Made by a program: the position numbers and the translations under genes | Assembly: GCA_016713665.1 (NCBI GenBank) | Contig: JADJOR010000016.1 | Coordinates: 1 to 14,221, forward strand | Source: Deltaproteobacteria bacterium | Lineage (GTDB): Bacteria; Myxococcota_A; UBA9160; UBA4427 | Reading direction: 5' to 3' | Length of the DNA: 14,221 nt | Shown: positions 1-8,246 of the stretch, in pieces | Numbering within the stretch: position 1 is the stretch's first letter | How the letters are laid out: every line of letters begins with the position of its first letter | Notes under the pieces: generated by a model | Told to the model about the DNA's origin: nothing | Seen by the model: the letters and a program-made list of their open reading frames with translations, nothing else | The model's database searches: none

Positions 1-550
1 CTCTTCGAGGGTCTCGATCAGCCTCCTCGCCATGGGCGAGCTCGTCGTCGCCCACTCGTAGCAAAGCGCGTCGAGGTCAAGATGGCAGCTTCCTCAGAAG
101 GAGACGAAGAAAGCCGATGCGGCGAAAATACAGGAGAGATGATGGCGCGTGAACAGGGCAGGGACTTCCGGTAGCTGGCGCGCAGTGAATATGTAGGTCA
201 CGAAGAGCTTGATGCGGAAAAGGACGGGCCGGCCTTCTGCCGAAGTACAACTCCGCATGCGGCAAGGCCTGACAACAGGCTGTCGCGCGATCCCGAAGGA
301 GAAGGTCGGGCTGTCGCCAGGGAACTGACGGCGTCGAGCTCGTCGGCCACTCGAGAAGGCCTCTTCCGGGTGACGGTGGTCTTGAAGGCGGGAAGCCCGA
401 GGGAACGGTGAACGCGCGCGTGAAGGCGCTCTTCCTGGGCGCGGCGACGATCGCCGTCTGGACGATCGCCGCAGCCGAGTCGTGATAGAAGCAAAGATCC
501 CCAGGACATTCGGCGCCACGTCGATCGGGTCTCCTAGCTCGATTTCGCCA
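1..550. other. Unresolved, probably frameshifted coding stretch
   Basis: I cannot assign a gene here. The longest minus-strand frames (94-519 and 198-509) have different, low-complexity Arg/Ser-rich compositions and match no family I know. Short protein-like stretches appear in different minus-strand frames, for example SAAAIVQTAIVAAPRKSAF (about 422-478) and FRIKLFVTYIFTARQLP (about 165-215). This is the pattern expected of one gene broken by several indels. The minus-strand genes immediately to the right are transcribed toward this stretch, so it may be the next gene of the same glycan operon. A short hydrophobic plus-strand reading at about 409-483 (VKALFLGAATIAVWTIAAA) is an alternative and would imply the opposite strand. 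No RNA gene or repeat was seen. Confidence 0.3.
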
Positions 551-1625
551 TCAGGGCTCGATCGTCCGAGCAGCCGAGCGGGCCAGGACCTCGTGCGCCG
601 AAGGCGTCAATGGCAATCGACCTCGAACCCGGTAGGTTCGGCGCTCCGCCCGGGAACTTGGTGAAAATCCCCGAGCGGGTCGTGGATCCGGCCCGGGGCG
701 GCGCGTCAGCTCCGGAAGGGCCTGATAGGCCTTCGGCGAGGCGGTCTCCTCGATGTATTGATAGAGGGGGATGGGGCAGATGACTGGGGCCCGGCATCTC
801 GCTCGTCGGCAGCGGGTCAGGATCGCCTTCGCGAGGAGCCAGCCGGGGTCGTTCGGTCGGTCGTAGGCCGGCGGCGGATACCGCGCGTCCAGCGCTGGAG
901 CCGCTCCTTCACGTCCGGCCCGAAGCTTCGCGACGAGGCGGCGCAGCCCCTCGAAGCGTCCGCCGCGATCGACGTGGGCGGCTCCGTCGCCCGCGAGCTC
1001 GGATTCGGTCAGGGGCTCCCTCGGCACGGGAACGTTGTGGAGAGAGAGGTCCCCGGATCGTTCGAGCGTGAAGTACGGCTTCGCGAGCAGGACGGGTTTT
1101 CCGTCGGGGGTCTCGTAGGGGCGATAGCGTGCGACGATGCGACGGATGTTCTCGACGAGCACGCCGATCACGACGAGATCGTGCTCGATCTCTCGCGCGA
1201 TCTCCCGCCAGATCAGGTACTGCTGGTCCGTCCCCGATCCCGAGAGGCCGAAGTTGTAGACCTCGAGGCCCGGGATCAGGCTCTCGAGGACATCCCCGTA
1301 GCGGAATCGATCGCTGACGCCGTCCCCCGCCGTATACGAATCGCCGAATAGCAGAACGCGAAATTTGCCCGGCGCCCGCTTCTTCTCGAACGCGTGGCGG
1401 CACCGTGGAACCTCTCGGTTGGTCCACAGCAGGTAGCCACCCGCCTCGTGCTCGACGCGGGCCTTGATGCCAGGACGAAGAGGTGGCGATCGTGTCGCCT
1501 GATGACGGAAGAGTTGACGGTTCATGGATACCGAGCCGGTCGCTCCGGCGAGCAGAATGCGCGGCCGACGGTATGGCCCCGCCACGGGTCGTCAATATCG
1601 CGATCCGGGCGCGAATCGGAATCAC
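551..1625 (-). CDS. SGNH/GDSL hydrolase family protein (frameshifted at both ends)
   Basis: This is an SGNH-fold ester hydrolase, probably adding or removing acyl groups on a surface glycan. The central frame is clean. Block I is LLFGDSYTAGDGVS (catalytic Ser in GDS), followed by NFGLSGSGTDQQYLIW (block II) and the hydrophobic strand VVIGVLVENIRR, whose Asn may be the block III residue. The C-terminal LTPSAHEVLA resembles the His-bearing block V, but the expected Asp-x-His just before it is scrambled by a frameshift near 600-700. A parallel frame there reads SGIFTKFPGG, which belongs to the same protein. The N-terminus is also disturbed. The intact frame begins at 1585, but a GTG at 1625 overlapping the stop of the upstream glycosyltransferase gives a coupled start if one indel is corrected. 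Family membership is clear. The substrate is unknown. Confidence 0.7.
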
Positions 1626-2798
1626 CGATTCGACATCGCATCGCCCTCTTCGGGCGACGGGATGCCGAGCAGGGACTCGAGGATCCGGGCGTAACGCTCA
1701 GCCACGACGGGCCACGCGAAGCGGCGGCTGCGCTCGAGTCCGCGTCGCTGGAGGTCCTGCCAGTCCGCGGGATTCGACAGGAGTCGTTCGAGCTGCTGAG
1801 CCAGGGCACGCCGGTCGCCTCGCGCTCGCAATGGTCCGCGCCATCTCCGCAGACCTCGGGGACCGCACTCTCTGCGCAGGCCACGACCGGCAGCCCGCAG
1901 GCCATCGCCTCGATCGGAGTCAGTCCGAAGGTCTCGAGGCGGCTCGATGATCAGGCGAAGACCCGAGACGCATAGCTCGATCAGGCGTTCGCGCCAGGGC
2001 GTATCCGAGAATCCCGACGCGCTCGTGGAGCCGCTCCGCCTGATCCGGGTCGACGAGGCGGCGTGATAGTTCCAAGCATCGAGGATCCGACCGGCGATCC
2101 GGAGCTCGATTCCGGCGCTGCGCTCCGAGCGCAGCGAGGGCATCGATGGCGAGCTCGAATCGTTTGTGTGCATAGACGTCGCCCACGGCGAGCAGATAGG
2201 GATCACGTCGGGCGAATGGAGGCGGGGGGGCGGTGTTCGCGTAGAAGTGCGCGTCGATGCCGATCGGAGCGATGTCGACGGAAGTCTCGGGCAGGTCGAT
2301 CGATCGTCGGGCCCGATCGGCCGAATCCTTCGAGAGAAAGACGTTGCGTTCGACGCGCGATACCGTCGCGCGCATCACGATCTTCTGGAGCGCGATGTAG
2401 GCGGAGAGCCTCCAGCCTTGAGACGCGACGGGCGGCGTCCAGATGTGGGCGTTCTGCCAGACGGCCGCCTGTGGGCAGTCACTCGCGAAGATCTTGAAGC
2501 CGCCGAGCAGCAGGACCGCGCCGACGTCGTGCCGCGAGAGAACGCGAGGCAGCGCCACCTGCTCGAAGTGCCAGCGGCGGAGGGTGGAACGCGCGGACGC
2601 GGGGCGTATGGGTTCGACGTTGGCGGGGACAGGAGACGGGAGCGCGCCGTCGTGGGACGCAATCATGAGCAGCGTCCAGGTTGGCCGCGCGACCGCCAGG
2701 CTCTCGCAGAGCCCGCGGGCCACCGACAGCCCTCCGCCCGAGATCGCGCTGAGCGCGTCGATGGCGACGATGGGGTTGGTCAAGGGGCGACTCGCCAT
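1622..2798 (-). pseudogene. GT4-family glycosyltransferase, broken by several frameshifts
   Basis: This is a group 1 (GT-B fold, GT4) glycosyltransferase that would transfer a sugar from a nucleotide donor to a growing glycan at the cytoplasmic face. The N-terminal domain reads cleanly from ATG 2798: AIDALSAISGGGLSVARG with the Gly-rich acceptor-side loop, then the linker and YLLAVGDVYAHKRFELAIDAL. After about 2110 the frame changes repeatedly: ELRIAGRILDAW in one frame, the E-x7-E donor-binding motif (ETFGLTPIEAM, 1903-1935) and ACGLPVVACAESAVPEV in another, and the C-terminal RRFAWPVVAERYARILESLLG in a third. At least three indels are needed. GGGGAG precedes the ATG, and the start lies 15 nt after the methyltransferase stop, so it is operonic. 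Because every motif survives, sequence errors are more likely than decay. Confidence 0.75.
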
Positions 2799-2813
2799 GC
2801 TCTCCCCGGGCCG

Positions 2814-3561
2814 TCAGGCGGGTCCAACCGCCGGTAGATCCGCGAGCTTCCAGAGGGCGAGATGCTTGAAGTGGGTGATGCCGTCGGCCGAGAGCTCGGG
2901 CACCTCGGCCAGGCTCCAGAGCGGCGGCGGGAAGCCGAAGGGCGCGAGCTCGAGGTCGAGCGGCCGCCATTCTCCGATCGAAATGTCGATGTTCGCCCGA
3001 CCGGTCTTCGGAAACGTGGTCGTCAGCAGATAGGTCGCCCCGCTCTGCTGGAAGTTCGCGATCGCCTGCTTCGCCATCGCGAGCGGGAGATGGACCAGAC
3101 AATCCCGGCAGTGGATCAAGTCCACGCGCGGGATCGGATCCCGGACGATGTCGAGCACTTCGAAGCGGCGCCCGGGGTCTGCATACTTCGATCGATTTCC
3201 TTCGATCAGCGCGGGAACGATGTCTCCGCCGACGTAGCTCGCCGGCAATCCAGCGACCTCGCGCATCCAGAAGAAGTCTCCGCACGGCGCATCGAGCATC
3301 GACTCGATGCCGAGACGGGCGAACAGCTCGGGACTTCCGCGCGCCAGCGCCTGGTCTGCTCGAGGAGGATCCATCCCCCGAGACGGACGGGCCGTCTCCC
3401 CAGGTCCGGGACTCGTAGATCTTCGTGAATACCTCGCTCGCGGGCCGCGCGGGCCGGAGCTGGCGGATGAGCCACCGCGCTACAGCCGGAATGCCCGAGC
3501 GCTTGACGAGCGTCCGCAGCCTCGCGGCGGGTGTGGGATTCGAGGACGAATGGGGCGACAT
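2814..3561 (-). CDS. Class I SAM-dependent methyltransferase (frameshift near 3375)
   Basis: This is a methyltransferase of the class I Rossmann type. SAM-binding motif I is IESMLDAPCGDFFWM, followed by ASYVGGDIVPALIEGN with the acidic Asp of motif II, and then DLIHCRDCLVHLPL. The C-terminal half is continuous from about 3374. The N-terminus reads MSPHSSSNPTPAARLRTLV from ATG 3561, preceded by GAGGGA, through FTKIYESRTWGDGPSVSGDG. Between 3360 and 3390 the frame hops twice: SGDGSS, then LLEQT, then ALARGSPELFARLG. Together these restore a motif of the type SGxGSSLEQTxALxxELPEL that I associate with this family, so two small indels are implied. It starts 11 nt after the SGNH stop and sits in a glycan operon. 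A sugar O-methyl or amino-sugar substrate is an inference. Confidence 0.75.
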
Positions 3562-3572
3562 TTCGATTTCCC

Positions 3573-4733
3573 TCACGGTTGGCTCCGATCGATGAGCTCC
3601 TGGACGAACGGGGTCGCGACCTCCGCCACGACTCGATTGCCGTACGGTGTGAAGTGGATGTCGAGCCAGTAGTAGAGGCGGTGATCCGAGGCCGCCTTCA
3701 TGAGAGGCGGAAGCGTATCGAGGATCGGGAGTCCCCGGGCCGTGACCGCTTCGACGCCGGCCGCGATGCGCTCGCGCGTGATCGGAACGTCCTCGGGCGT
3801 CAGTCCGGGAAAGCGGACGATGTCGTCGGGATGCACCGCGAAGCTGTACGGAAGATAGATGAAGGCGACCTGCGTCCGTTCGCCGAGCAGGTGCTTCAGG
3901 AAGTCGACATGGCCTGCGTAGGTATCGGCGAGGGCCTCGAAGCTCGTCTCGCTGCCGGAAGCGGTCTCGCCCTTGGCGTACAGAGATCGCGTCGCGTCGG
4001 GAACGGGCTCGGGCTTCGCGACCGCGTTCCAGGCGTAATAGCCATAGAAGACGAGGGCGAAGCGCTTCACGAAGGCCTTCGCCCGGGCGACCGAGTCGAC
4101 CCCCGCCGGCACGAGCTGTCCATCCTCGATCGTCGGGCATTCGAGCTCCGCTCGGGTCGGGCAATCCATCGCGACGGGATTGACCTCGTTCCCATATGAA
4201 ACGTGCAACACCATGTCCGGCTGATAGGCGTACCCGACCTCCTTCATCCAGCACAGCTGATGGGCCGATCCCTGGGACGGCGTGCCGAGGTTCATGACCT
4301 CGACCCGCTTGCCGGGGACACTCAGGCCCCGCTCGATCAGGGTCGGAAAGATCTCCTCGTAGTTCGCACCCCATCCGAAGGCAAAGGAGGGGCCCGTCAC
4401 GAGGATGCGGTAGACGTCGTCGGGCTTGGGCTTCGCGTACTCGCGATGGCTCGCGTCGGTCCGTAGGCCGAGGGAATTGGTGTAGATCTGGATCTCGAAC
4501 TCGTTGGTGCGATGGACGTAGTCGAGGTCCGAGGCGACGCGGTAGCAGCGGACCGGATCCGCCGCGTAGATCGGCGGCAGGGCGCGTCGGAACAGGAAGT
4601 CACCGACCGACGCGAAGTAGAAGATCTGCAGGAAGATCTCGAGATAGATCACGACGAGCGCGGCGAGAATCGAGGTGAACAGGATCCGGCGAACGGGGGA
4701 GAGGCGAGCGGGGGGCATCGTCGGGAATTCCAT
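3573..4733 (-). CDS. Membrane-anchored SGNH hydrolase-like protein with altered GDS motif
   Basis: The protein has 386 residues and an intact frame. Residues 17-42 form one hydrophobic segment after a basic N-terminus, an uncleaved anchor that would place the catalytic domain outside the cytoplasmic membrane. SGNH blocks are visible. Block I is VTGPSFAFGWG (110-122), with Ser116 kept but the usual Asp of GDS replaced by Pro115. Block II is MNLGTPSQG (Gly150). The block III position is SYGNEV (Asn182). Block V is LDIHFTPYGNRVVAE (Asp358, His360). Family members of this shape are commonly found in polysaccharide and exopolysaccharide loci, where they act as O-acyl esterases or transferases. The start could instead be ATG 4718 (residue 6), which has a GGAA element 10 nt upstream. 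It heads the minus-strand glycan operon. Its substrate is unknown, and it may be a non-canonical or inactive esterase. Confidence 0.82.
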   Translation of the reverse strand: MEFPTMPPARLSPVRRILFTSILAALVVIYLEIFLQIFYFASVGDFLFRRALPPIYAADPVRCYRVASDLDYVHRTNEFEIQIYTNSLGLRTDASHREYAKPKPDDVYRILVTGPSFAFGWGANYEEIFPTLIERGLSVPGKRVEVMNLGTPSQGSAHQLCWMKEVGYAYQPDMVLHVSYGNEVNPVAMDCPTRAELECPTIEDGQLVPAGVDSVARAKAFVKRFALVFYGYYAWNAVAKPEPVPDATRSLYAKGETASGSETSFEALADTYAGHVDFLKHLLGERTQVAFIYLPYSFAVHPDDIVRFPGLTPEDVPITRERIAAGVEAVTARGLPILDTLPPLMKAASDHRLYYWLDIHFTPYGNRVVAEVATPFVQELIDRSQP

Positions 4734-4750
4734 CGTCGGCGCGCGGACGC

Positions 4751-4779
4751 TTGTTGGGGACGAACGGCAGGGGTACACC
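4751..4779 (+). promoter_or_regulatory. Candidate sigma-70-like promoter for apt-mtnA
   Basis: TTGTTG at 4751-4756 and TACACC at 4774-4779 are separated by exactly 17 nt in the 87-nt gap between divergent genes. This leaves a leader of about 40 nt before the apt start. Each hexamer matches only three of six consensus positions, so it is a weak candidate chosen mainly on spacing and place. Confidence 0.25.
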
Positions 4780-4820
4780 TCCGGTCGTCTTCCCGATTCT
4801 ACCCCGACGGAGCCCCGTTC

Positions 4821-5348
4821 GTGACCCTCGCATCCCTGATCCGCACGATTCCCGACCACCCGAAGCCGGGCATCCAGTTTCGCGACGTGACGACCCTGCT
4901 GCTCGATCCCGAAGGCCTGCGGCTCGCCGTCGATGGCCTCGCCGACCGGCATCATGGCGGCAAGATCGACCTCGTCGCCGGCATCGAGGCTCGCGGATTC
5001 ATCTTCGGCACAGCGGTCGCCTATCGCCTCGGCTGCGGCTTCGTTCCGCTCCGGAAGCCGGGGAAGCTGCCCGGCGAGAAGATCTCGCGGAGCTTCGAGC
5101 TCGAATACGGGAGCGACCGGATCGAGCTGCACGTCGGCGCCGTGGGCGCCGGGGCGCGGGTCCTGCTCGTCGACGATCTGATCGCGACGGGCGGGACGGC
5201 GGAGGCGGCGGTCTCGTTGTTGCGGGAGGTGGGGGCCCGCGTCGTCGAGTGTGCCTTCGTCGTCGCATTGCCGGAGCTCGGGGGCATCGTCCGGCTCGAG
5301 CGTGCGGGCTGCGCGGTGCGCTGGCTCTGCGAATTCGCGGGCGAGTGA
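4821..5348 (+). CDS. apt: Adenine phosphoribosyltransferase
   Basis: This cytosolic enzyme of purine salvage converts adenine and PRPP to AMP and pyrophosphate. The 175-residue product is the usual length for the family. The N-terminus TIPDHPKPGIQFRDVTTLL (9-27) is a type I Apt signature. VAGIEARGFIFGTAVA (52-67) and PLRKPGKLPGEKIS (76-89) follow. The PRPP-binding loop is VLLVDDLIATGGTAEAA (114-130), with the adjacent acidic pair Asp118-Asp119. GTG 4821 is chosen as the start because homology begins just after it and GGAG lies 8 nt upstream. The frame stays open leftwards to 4512, but that part is antisense to the SGNH gene. mtnA begins 6 nt after its stop, so the pair is an operon. Apt can recover the adenine released in methylthioadenosine breakdown. 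Confidence 0.95.
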   Translation: MTLASLIRTIPDHPKPGIQFRDVTTLLLDPEGLRLAVDGLADRHHGGKIDLVAGIEARGFIFGTAVAYRLGCGFVPLRKPGKLPGEKISRSFELEYGSDRIELHVGAVGAGARVLLVDDLIATGGTAEAAVSLLREVGARVVECAFVVALPELGGIVRLERAGCAVRWLCEFAGE

Positions 5349-5354
5349 GCGGAA

Positions 5355-6443
5355 GTGCTCGTCGGCGGACGTCACTACCGCTCGATCTGGCTCGACGAGG
5401 TCTCGGGACTGCCGCGGATCATCGATCAGACGCGTCTTCCCTTCGAGTTCGCGCTTCGGACCCTCGCGCGTGTCGACGATGTCGCCGAGGCCATCGCGTC
5501 GATGCGCGTGCGGGGGGCTCCGCTGATCGGCGCTGCGGCGGCGCACGGCCTCGCCGTCGCGCTCTCGGTCGATCCCTCCGATACGGGGCTCGCGGCGGCC
5601 GTCCGGCAGCTGGCCGAGACGCGTCCGACCGCGATCAATCTGCGCTGGGCGCTCGAGCGGGTCGTGCGCGTCGTCGCGCCGATTCCGGCGCGCGACCGGG
5701 CCGCGCGCGCCCGGGCCGAGGCGATCGCGATCTGCGACGAGGACGTCGAGACCTGCGCGGCGATCGGGGAGCACGGCGCCGCGCTGCTCGAGCGGATGTC
5801 GGCGGAGCGCCCCGGTCGGCCGCTGCAGGTCCTGACCCATTGCAACGCCGGCTGGCTCGCGACCGTCGACTGGGGCACCGCCCTCGCGCCCCTCTACAAG
5901 GCCCACGATGCCGGGATTCCGCTCCACGTCTGGGTCGACGAGACCCGGCCGCGCAATCAGGGCGCCGCGCTGACGGCCTTCGAGCTGCGCGAGCACGGCG
6001 TGGCGCATACGGTCGTAGCCGACAACGCCGGCGGCCACCTGATGCAGCGCGGTCAGGTGGATCTCGTGCTGGTGGGGAGCGATCGGACGACGGCCACCGG
6101 CGACGTCTGCAACAAGATCGGGACCTATCTGAAGGCCCTGGCGGCGAAGGCCCACGCGATCCCGTTCTACGTCGCGCTGCCGCTCTCGACGGTCGACTGG
6201 TCGATCGCGGACGGGCTGCGTGAGATCCCGATCGAGGAGCGCAGCGGCGACGAGGTCCGCACGATCTCGGGTCGCACGCCGGGCGGGCGGATCGAGCGGG
6301 TCGAGCTATTCAGTGCGCAGAGCCCGGCGGCGAATCCGGCCTTCGACGTGACGCCGGCCGCGCTCGTCACGGGGCTCGTGACCGAACGGGGCATCGTCGC
6401 GGCGACGCGCGAGGCGCTCGCCTCGCTGCGGAAGGAACGTTGA
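5355..6443 (+). CDS. mtnA: S-methyl-5-thioribose-1-phosphate isomerase
   Basis: This enzyme isomerises 5-methylthioribose-1-phosphate to 5-methylthioribulose-1-phosphate in the methionine salvage pathway. It has 362 residues, normal for the family. The N-terminal IIDQTRLPFEF and VRGAPLIGAAAAHGLAVAL are hallmark segments. The catalytic Cys is Cys163 in LTHCNAGWLAT and the catalytic Asp is Asp243 in VLVGSDRTTATGDVCNKIGT. The substrate-site stretch WVDETRPRNQGAALTAFEL is intact. The GTG start at 5355 sits close to a GGA-containing stretch, and no better in-frame start precedes conserved sequence. It follows apt by 6 nt and is presumably co-transcribed. The family is related to eIF2B subunits, but the Cys/Asp pair and the DETRPRNQG segment favour a true MtnA. 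Confidence 0.95.
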   Translation: MLVGGRHYRSIWLDEVSGLPRIIDQTRLPFEFALRTLARVDDVAEAIASMRVRGAPLIGAAAAHGLAVALSVDPSDTGLAAAVRQLAETRPTAINLRWALERVVRVVAPIPARDRAARARAEAIAICDEDVETCAAIGEHGAALLERMSAERPGRPLQVLTHCNAGWLATVDWGTALAPLYKAHDAGIPLHVWVDETRPRNQGAALTAFELREHGVAHTVVADNAGGHLMQRGQVDLVLVGSDRTTATGDVCNKIGTYLKALAAKAHAIPFYVALPLSTVDWSIADGLREIPIEERSGDEVRTISGRTPGGRIERVELFSAQSPAANPAFDVTPAALVTGLVTERGIVAATREALASLRKER

Positions 6444-6481
6444 GGCGAGTTCGAAGCCGGGGTGACGACGAAGGCGGCGGC

Positions 6482-6491
6482 GGAGAGGGAG
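6482..6491 (+). promoter_or_regulatory. Strong Shine-Dalgarno that fixes the methyltransferase start
   Basis: GGAGAGGGAG lies 5 nt before GTG 6497. It supports that start over the longer reading that would begin with TTG 6440, overlapping the mtnA stop. Confidence 0.6.
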
Positions 6492-6496
6492 ATCGC

Positions 6497-7234
6497 GTGG
6501 GGTTCAATGAGCGGGTCCGCAGCTGGCTCGACCGCGGGCGCTATCGCGCCTTCGAGACGCGCTGGGACGATCGACTGTTGCGGGCGGCGGTGCTGGCGGA
6601 GCTCGGGCCGCAGAAGGATCTGCTCGATCTCGGCGCGGGTGCCGGGATCGTCTCGGAGATGAACTTCAAGGGAAAGGCGCGGCGGGTCTGCGGCGTCGAT
6701 CCGGATCCGCGCGTCGCCGTCAATCCGAATCTCGACGAGGGGCGCGAGGGCGTCGGAGAGAAGATCCCGTACGCGGACGAGAGCTTCGACGTGGTCGTGA
6801 GCGACAACGTGCTCGAGCATCTCGACGATCCGGTGGCGGTCTTTCGCGAGGTGGCCCGGGTGATGCGGCCGGGCGGAGTCTTCCTCGCGAAGACGCCGAA
6901 CCGCTGGCACTACGTCGCGATCGGGGCGTCGATCACGCCCCACGAATTCCACCGCCGCTTCAACGCGGCGCGCGGACGGGCCGCGGTCGACACGTTTCCG
7001 ACGCGATACCGTGCGAACTCCCGCAGCCAGCTCGCGGCGATCGCGCGAGCGGCCGGGCTCGAGCTCGTCTCCGTCGACTTCTACGAGGGCCGTCCGGAGT
7101 ACCTGCGGCGCTGGGGCGCGCTGTATCTGCTCGGGGCTGCGTACGAGGCGCTCGTCAACGCCACGCGTCTGCTCGCGCCGTTCCGGGTCGTGCTGATCGC
7201 GAAGCTGCGCAAGCCGGGCCCTCAGATCCCGTAA
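6497..7234 (+). CDS. Class I SAM-dependent methyltransferase
   Basis: This is a 245-residue methyltransferase of the Methyltransf_11 style. Motif I is LLDLGAGAG (42-50), motif II is CGVDPDP, and the post-motif is SFDVVVSDNVLEHLDDP, followed by VARVMRPGGVFLAKTPN, which is motif III and a typical lid. The stretch RWHYVAIGASITPHEFHRRFN resembles methyltransferases acting on small molecules or sugars rather than on RNA or DNA, but the substrate cannot be told. A C-terminal hydrophobic stretch (YLLGAAYEALVNATRLLAPF) may associate with membrane or lipid. It starts 53 nt after mtnA on the same strand and may be read through from it. Its last 13 nt overlap the end of the convergent epimerase gene. 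Confidence 0.85.
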   Translation: MGFNERVRSWLDRGRYRAFETRWDDRLLRAAVLAELGPQKDLLDLGAGAGIVSEMNFKGKARRVCGVDPDPRVAVNPNLDEGREGVGEKIPYADESFDVVVSDNVLEHLDDPVAVFREVARVMRPGGVFLAKTPNRWHYVAIGASITPHEFHRRFNAARGRAAVDTFPTRYRANSRSQLAAIARAAGLELVSVDFYEGRPEYLRRWGALYLLGAAYEALVNATRLLAPFRVVLIAKLRKPGPQIP

Positions 7235-8231
7235 TACCCCCGATACCACCCCACGAACCGCTCCATTCCCTCCTCGAGCCCGACCCTCGGCCGATACCCC
7301 ACCGCCTCGGCCAGCGCCGAGACGTCCGCGTAGGTCGCCCGCACGTCCCCCGGCTGCATCGGCAGCATCCGCTTGATCGCCTTCTTCCCCGTGCACGCCT
7401 CGATGACCTCGATGTACCGCAGCAGCTCGACCGGCCGCTCGCAGCCGATGTTGAAGATCCGCCAGGGCGCGCTCGAGCGCGACGCATCGGGTCGTGCGGG
7501 ATCGTAGTCGGGGTCGGGCTCGGCGGGGCGGTCGTTCGTGCGGATGACGCCTTCGACGACGTCGTCGACGTAGGTGAAGTCGCGCTGGTGGTCGCCGTGG
7601 TTGAAGACGTCGATCGGTCGACCCTCGAGGATCTGCTTCACGAACAGGAAGGGCGACATGTCGGGGCGGCCCCAGGGTCCGTAGACCGTGAAGAAGCGCA
7701 GGCCAGTCGTGGGCAGGGCGAAGAGATGGGAGTAGGTGTGGGCCATCAATTCGTTGGCGCGCTTGGTCGCGGCGTAGAGCGAGACGGGATGGTCGACGGG
7801 ATCGCGTTCGGAGAAGGGCGTCTTCGTGTTGCCACCGTAGACCGAGCTGCTCGAGGCGTAGGTCAGATGCTCGACCCGGCCGTGGCGGCAGCCTTCGAGG
7901 ACGTTCAGGAAGGCCGCGAGATTGGCGTCGCCATAGGCGAGGGGTTCGTGATCGAGTACCGGACGCCGGCCTGGGCGGCCAGATGGATCACGCGCTCGGG
8001 TCGGGCGCTCTCGAAGAGCGCCTGGGTACGCGGCGCGTCGGCCAGGTCGAACTCGTGATGGTGATAGCGGGGGTGGTCGACGAAGCGGGCGAGGCGGGCG
8101 CGCTTGAGCGCGGGGTCGTAGTAGTCGTTCAGACTGTCGACGCCGACGACTTCGTCGCCACGGCCGAGCAGCGCCTCGGCGACCGCTGCGCCGATGAAGC
8201 CCGCCGTTCCGGTGACCAGGATCTTCGCCAC
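7222..8231 (-). CDS. NAD-dependent epimerase, UDP-glucuronate 4-epimerase type (one frameshift)
   Basis: This extended short-chain dehydrogenase would interconvert UDP-glucuronate and UDP-galacturonate, precursors of acidic capsule or LPS sugars. From GTG 8231 it reads MAKILVTGTAGFIGAAVAE, with the GxxGxxG dinucleotide loop, and DSLNDYYDPALKRARLARF, a segment typical of this subfamily. After VIHLAAQAGVRYSITNP the frame breaks. It resumes as LAYGDANLAAFLNVLEGCR, then YASSSSVYGGN and YAATK (Tyr and Lys of the active site, about residue 152), RFFTVYGPWGRPDMSPF and FTYVDDVVEGV. Adding one C to the four-C run at 7941-7944 restores a 336-residue protein of normal length. That pattern suggests a homopolymer read error. 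It lies 15 nt after the exporter gene and is probably co-transcribed with it. Confidence 0.88.
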
Positions 8232-8246
8232 GGCGCGGATTCTCGA

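Noticed and set aside
2479..4374. 631-codon minus-strand open frame
   Set aside because: It is shadow sequence apart from the methyltransferase N-terminus (about 3372-3561). The parts over the SGNH and glycosyltransferase genes are out of frame with them.
4734..6155. Very long minus-strand open frame (860 codons in all, 3573-6155)
   Set aside because: Only the part below 4733 is protein-like. The rest lies antisense to apt and mtnA, is Arg/Asp/Gly-rich, and is an effect of high GC leaving few stops.
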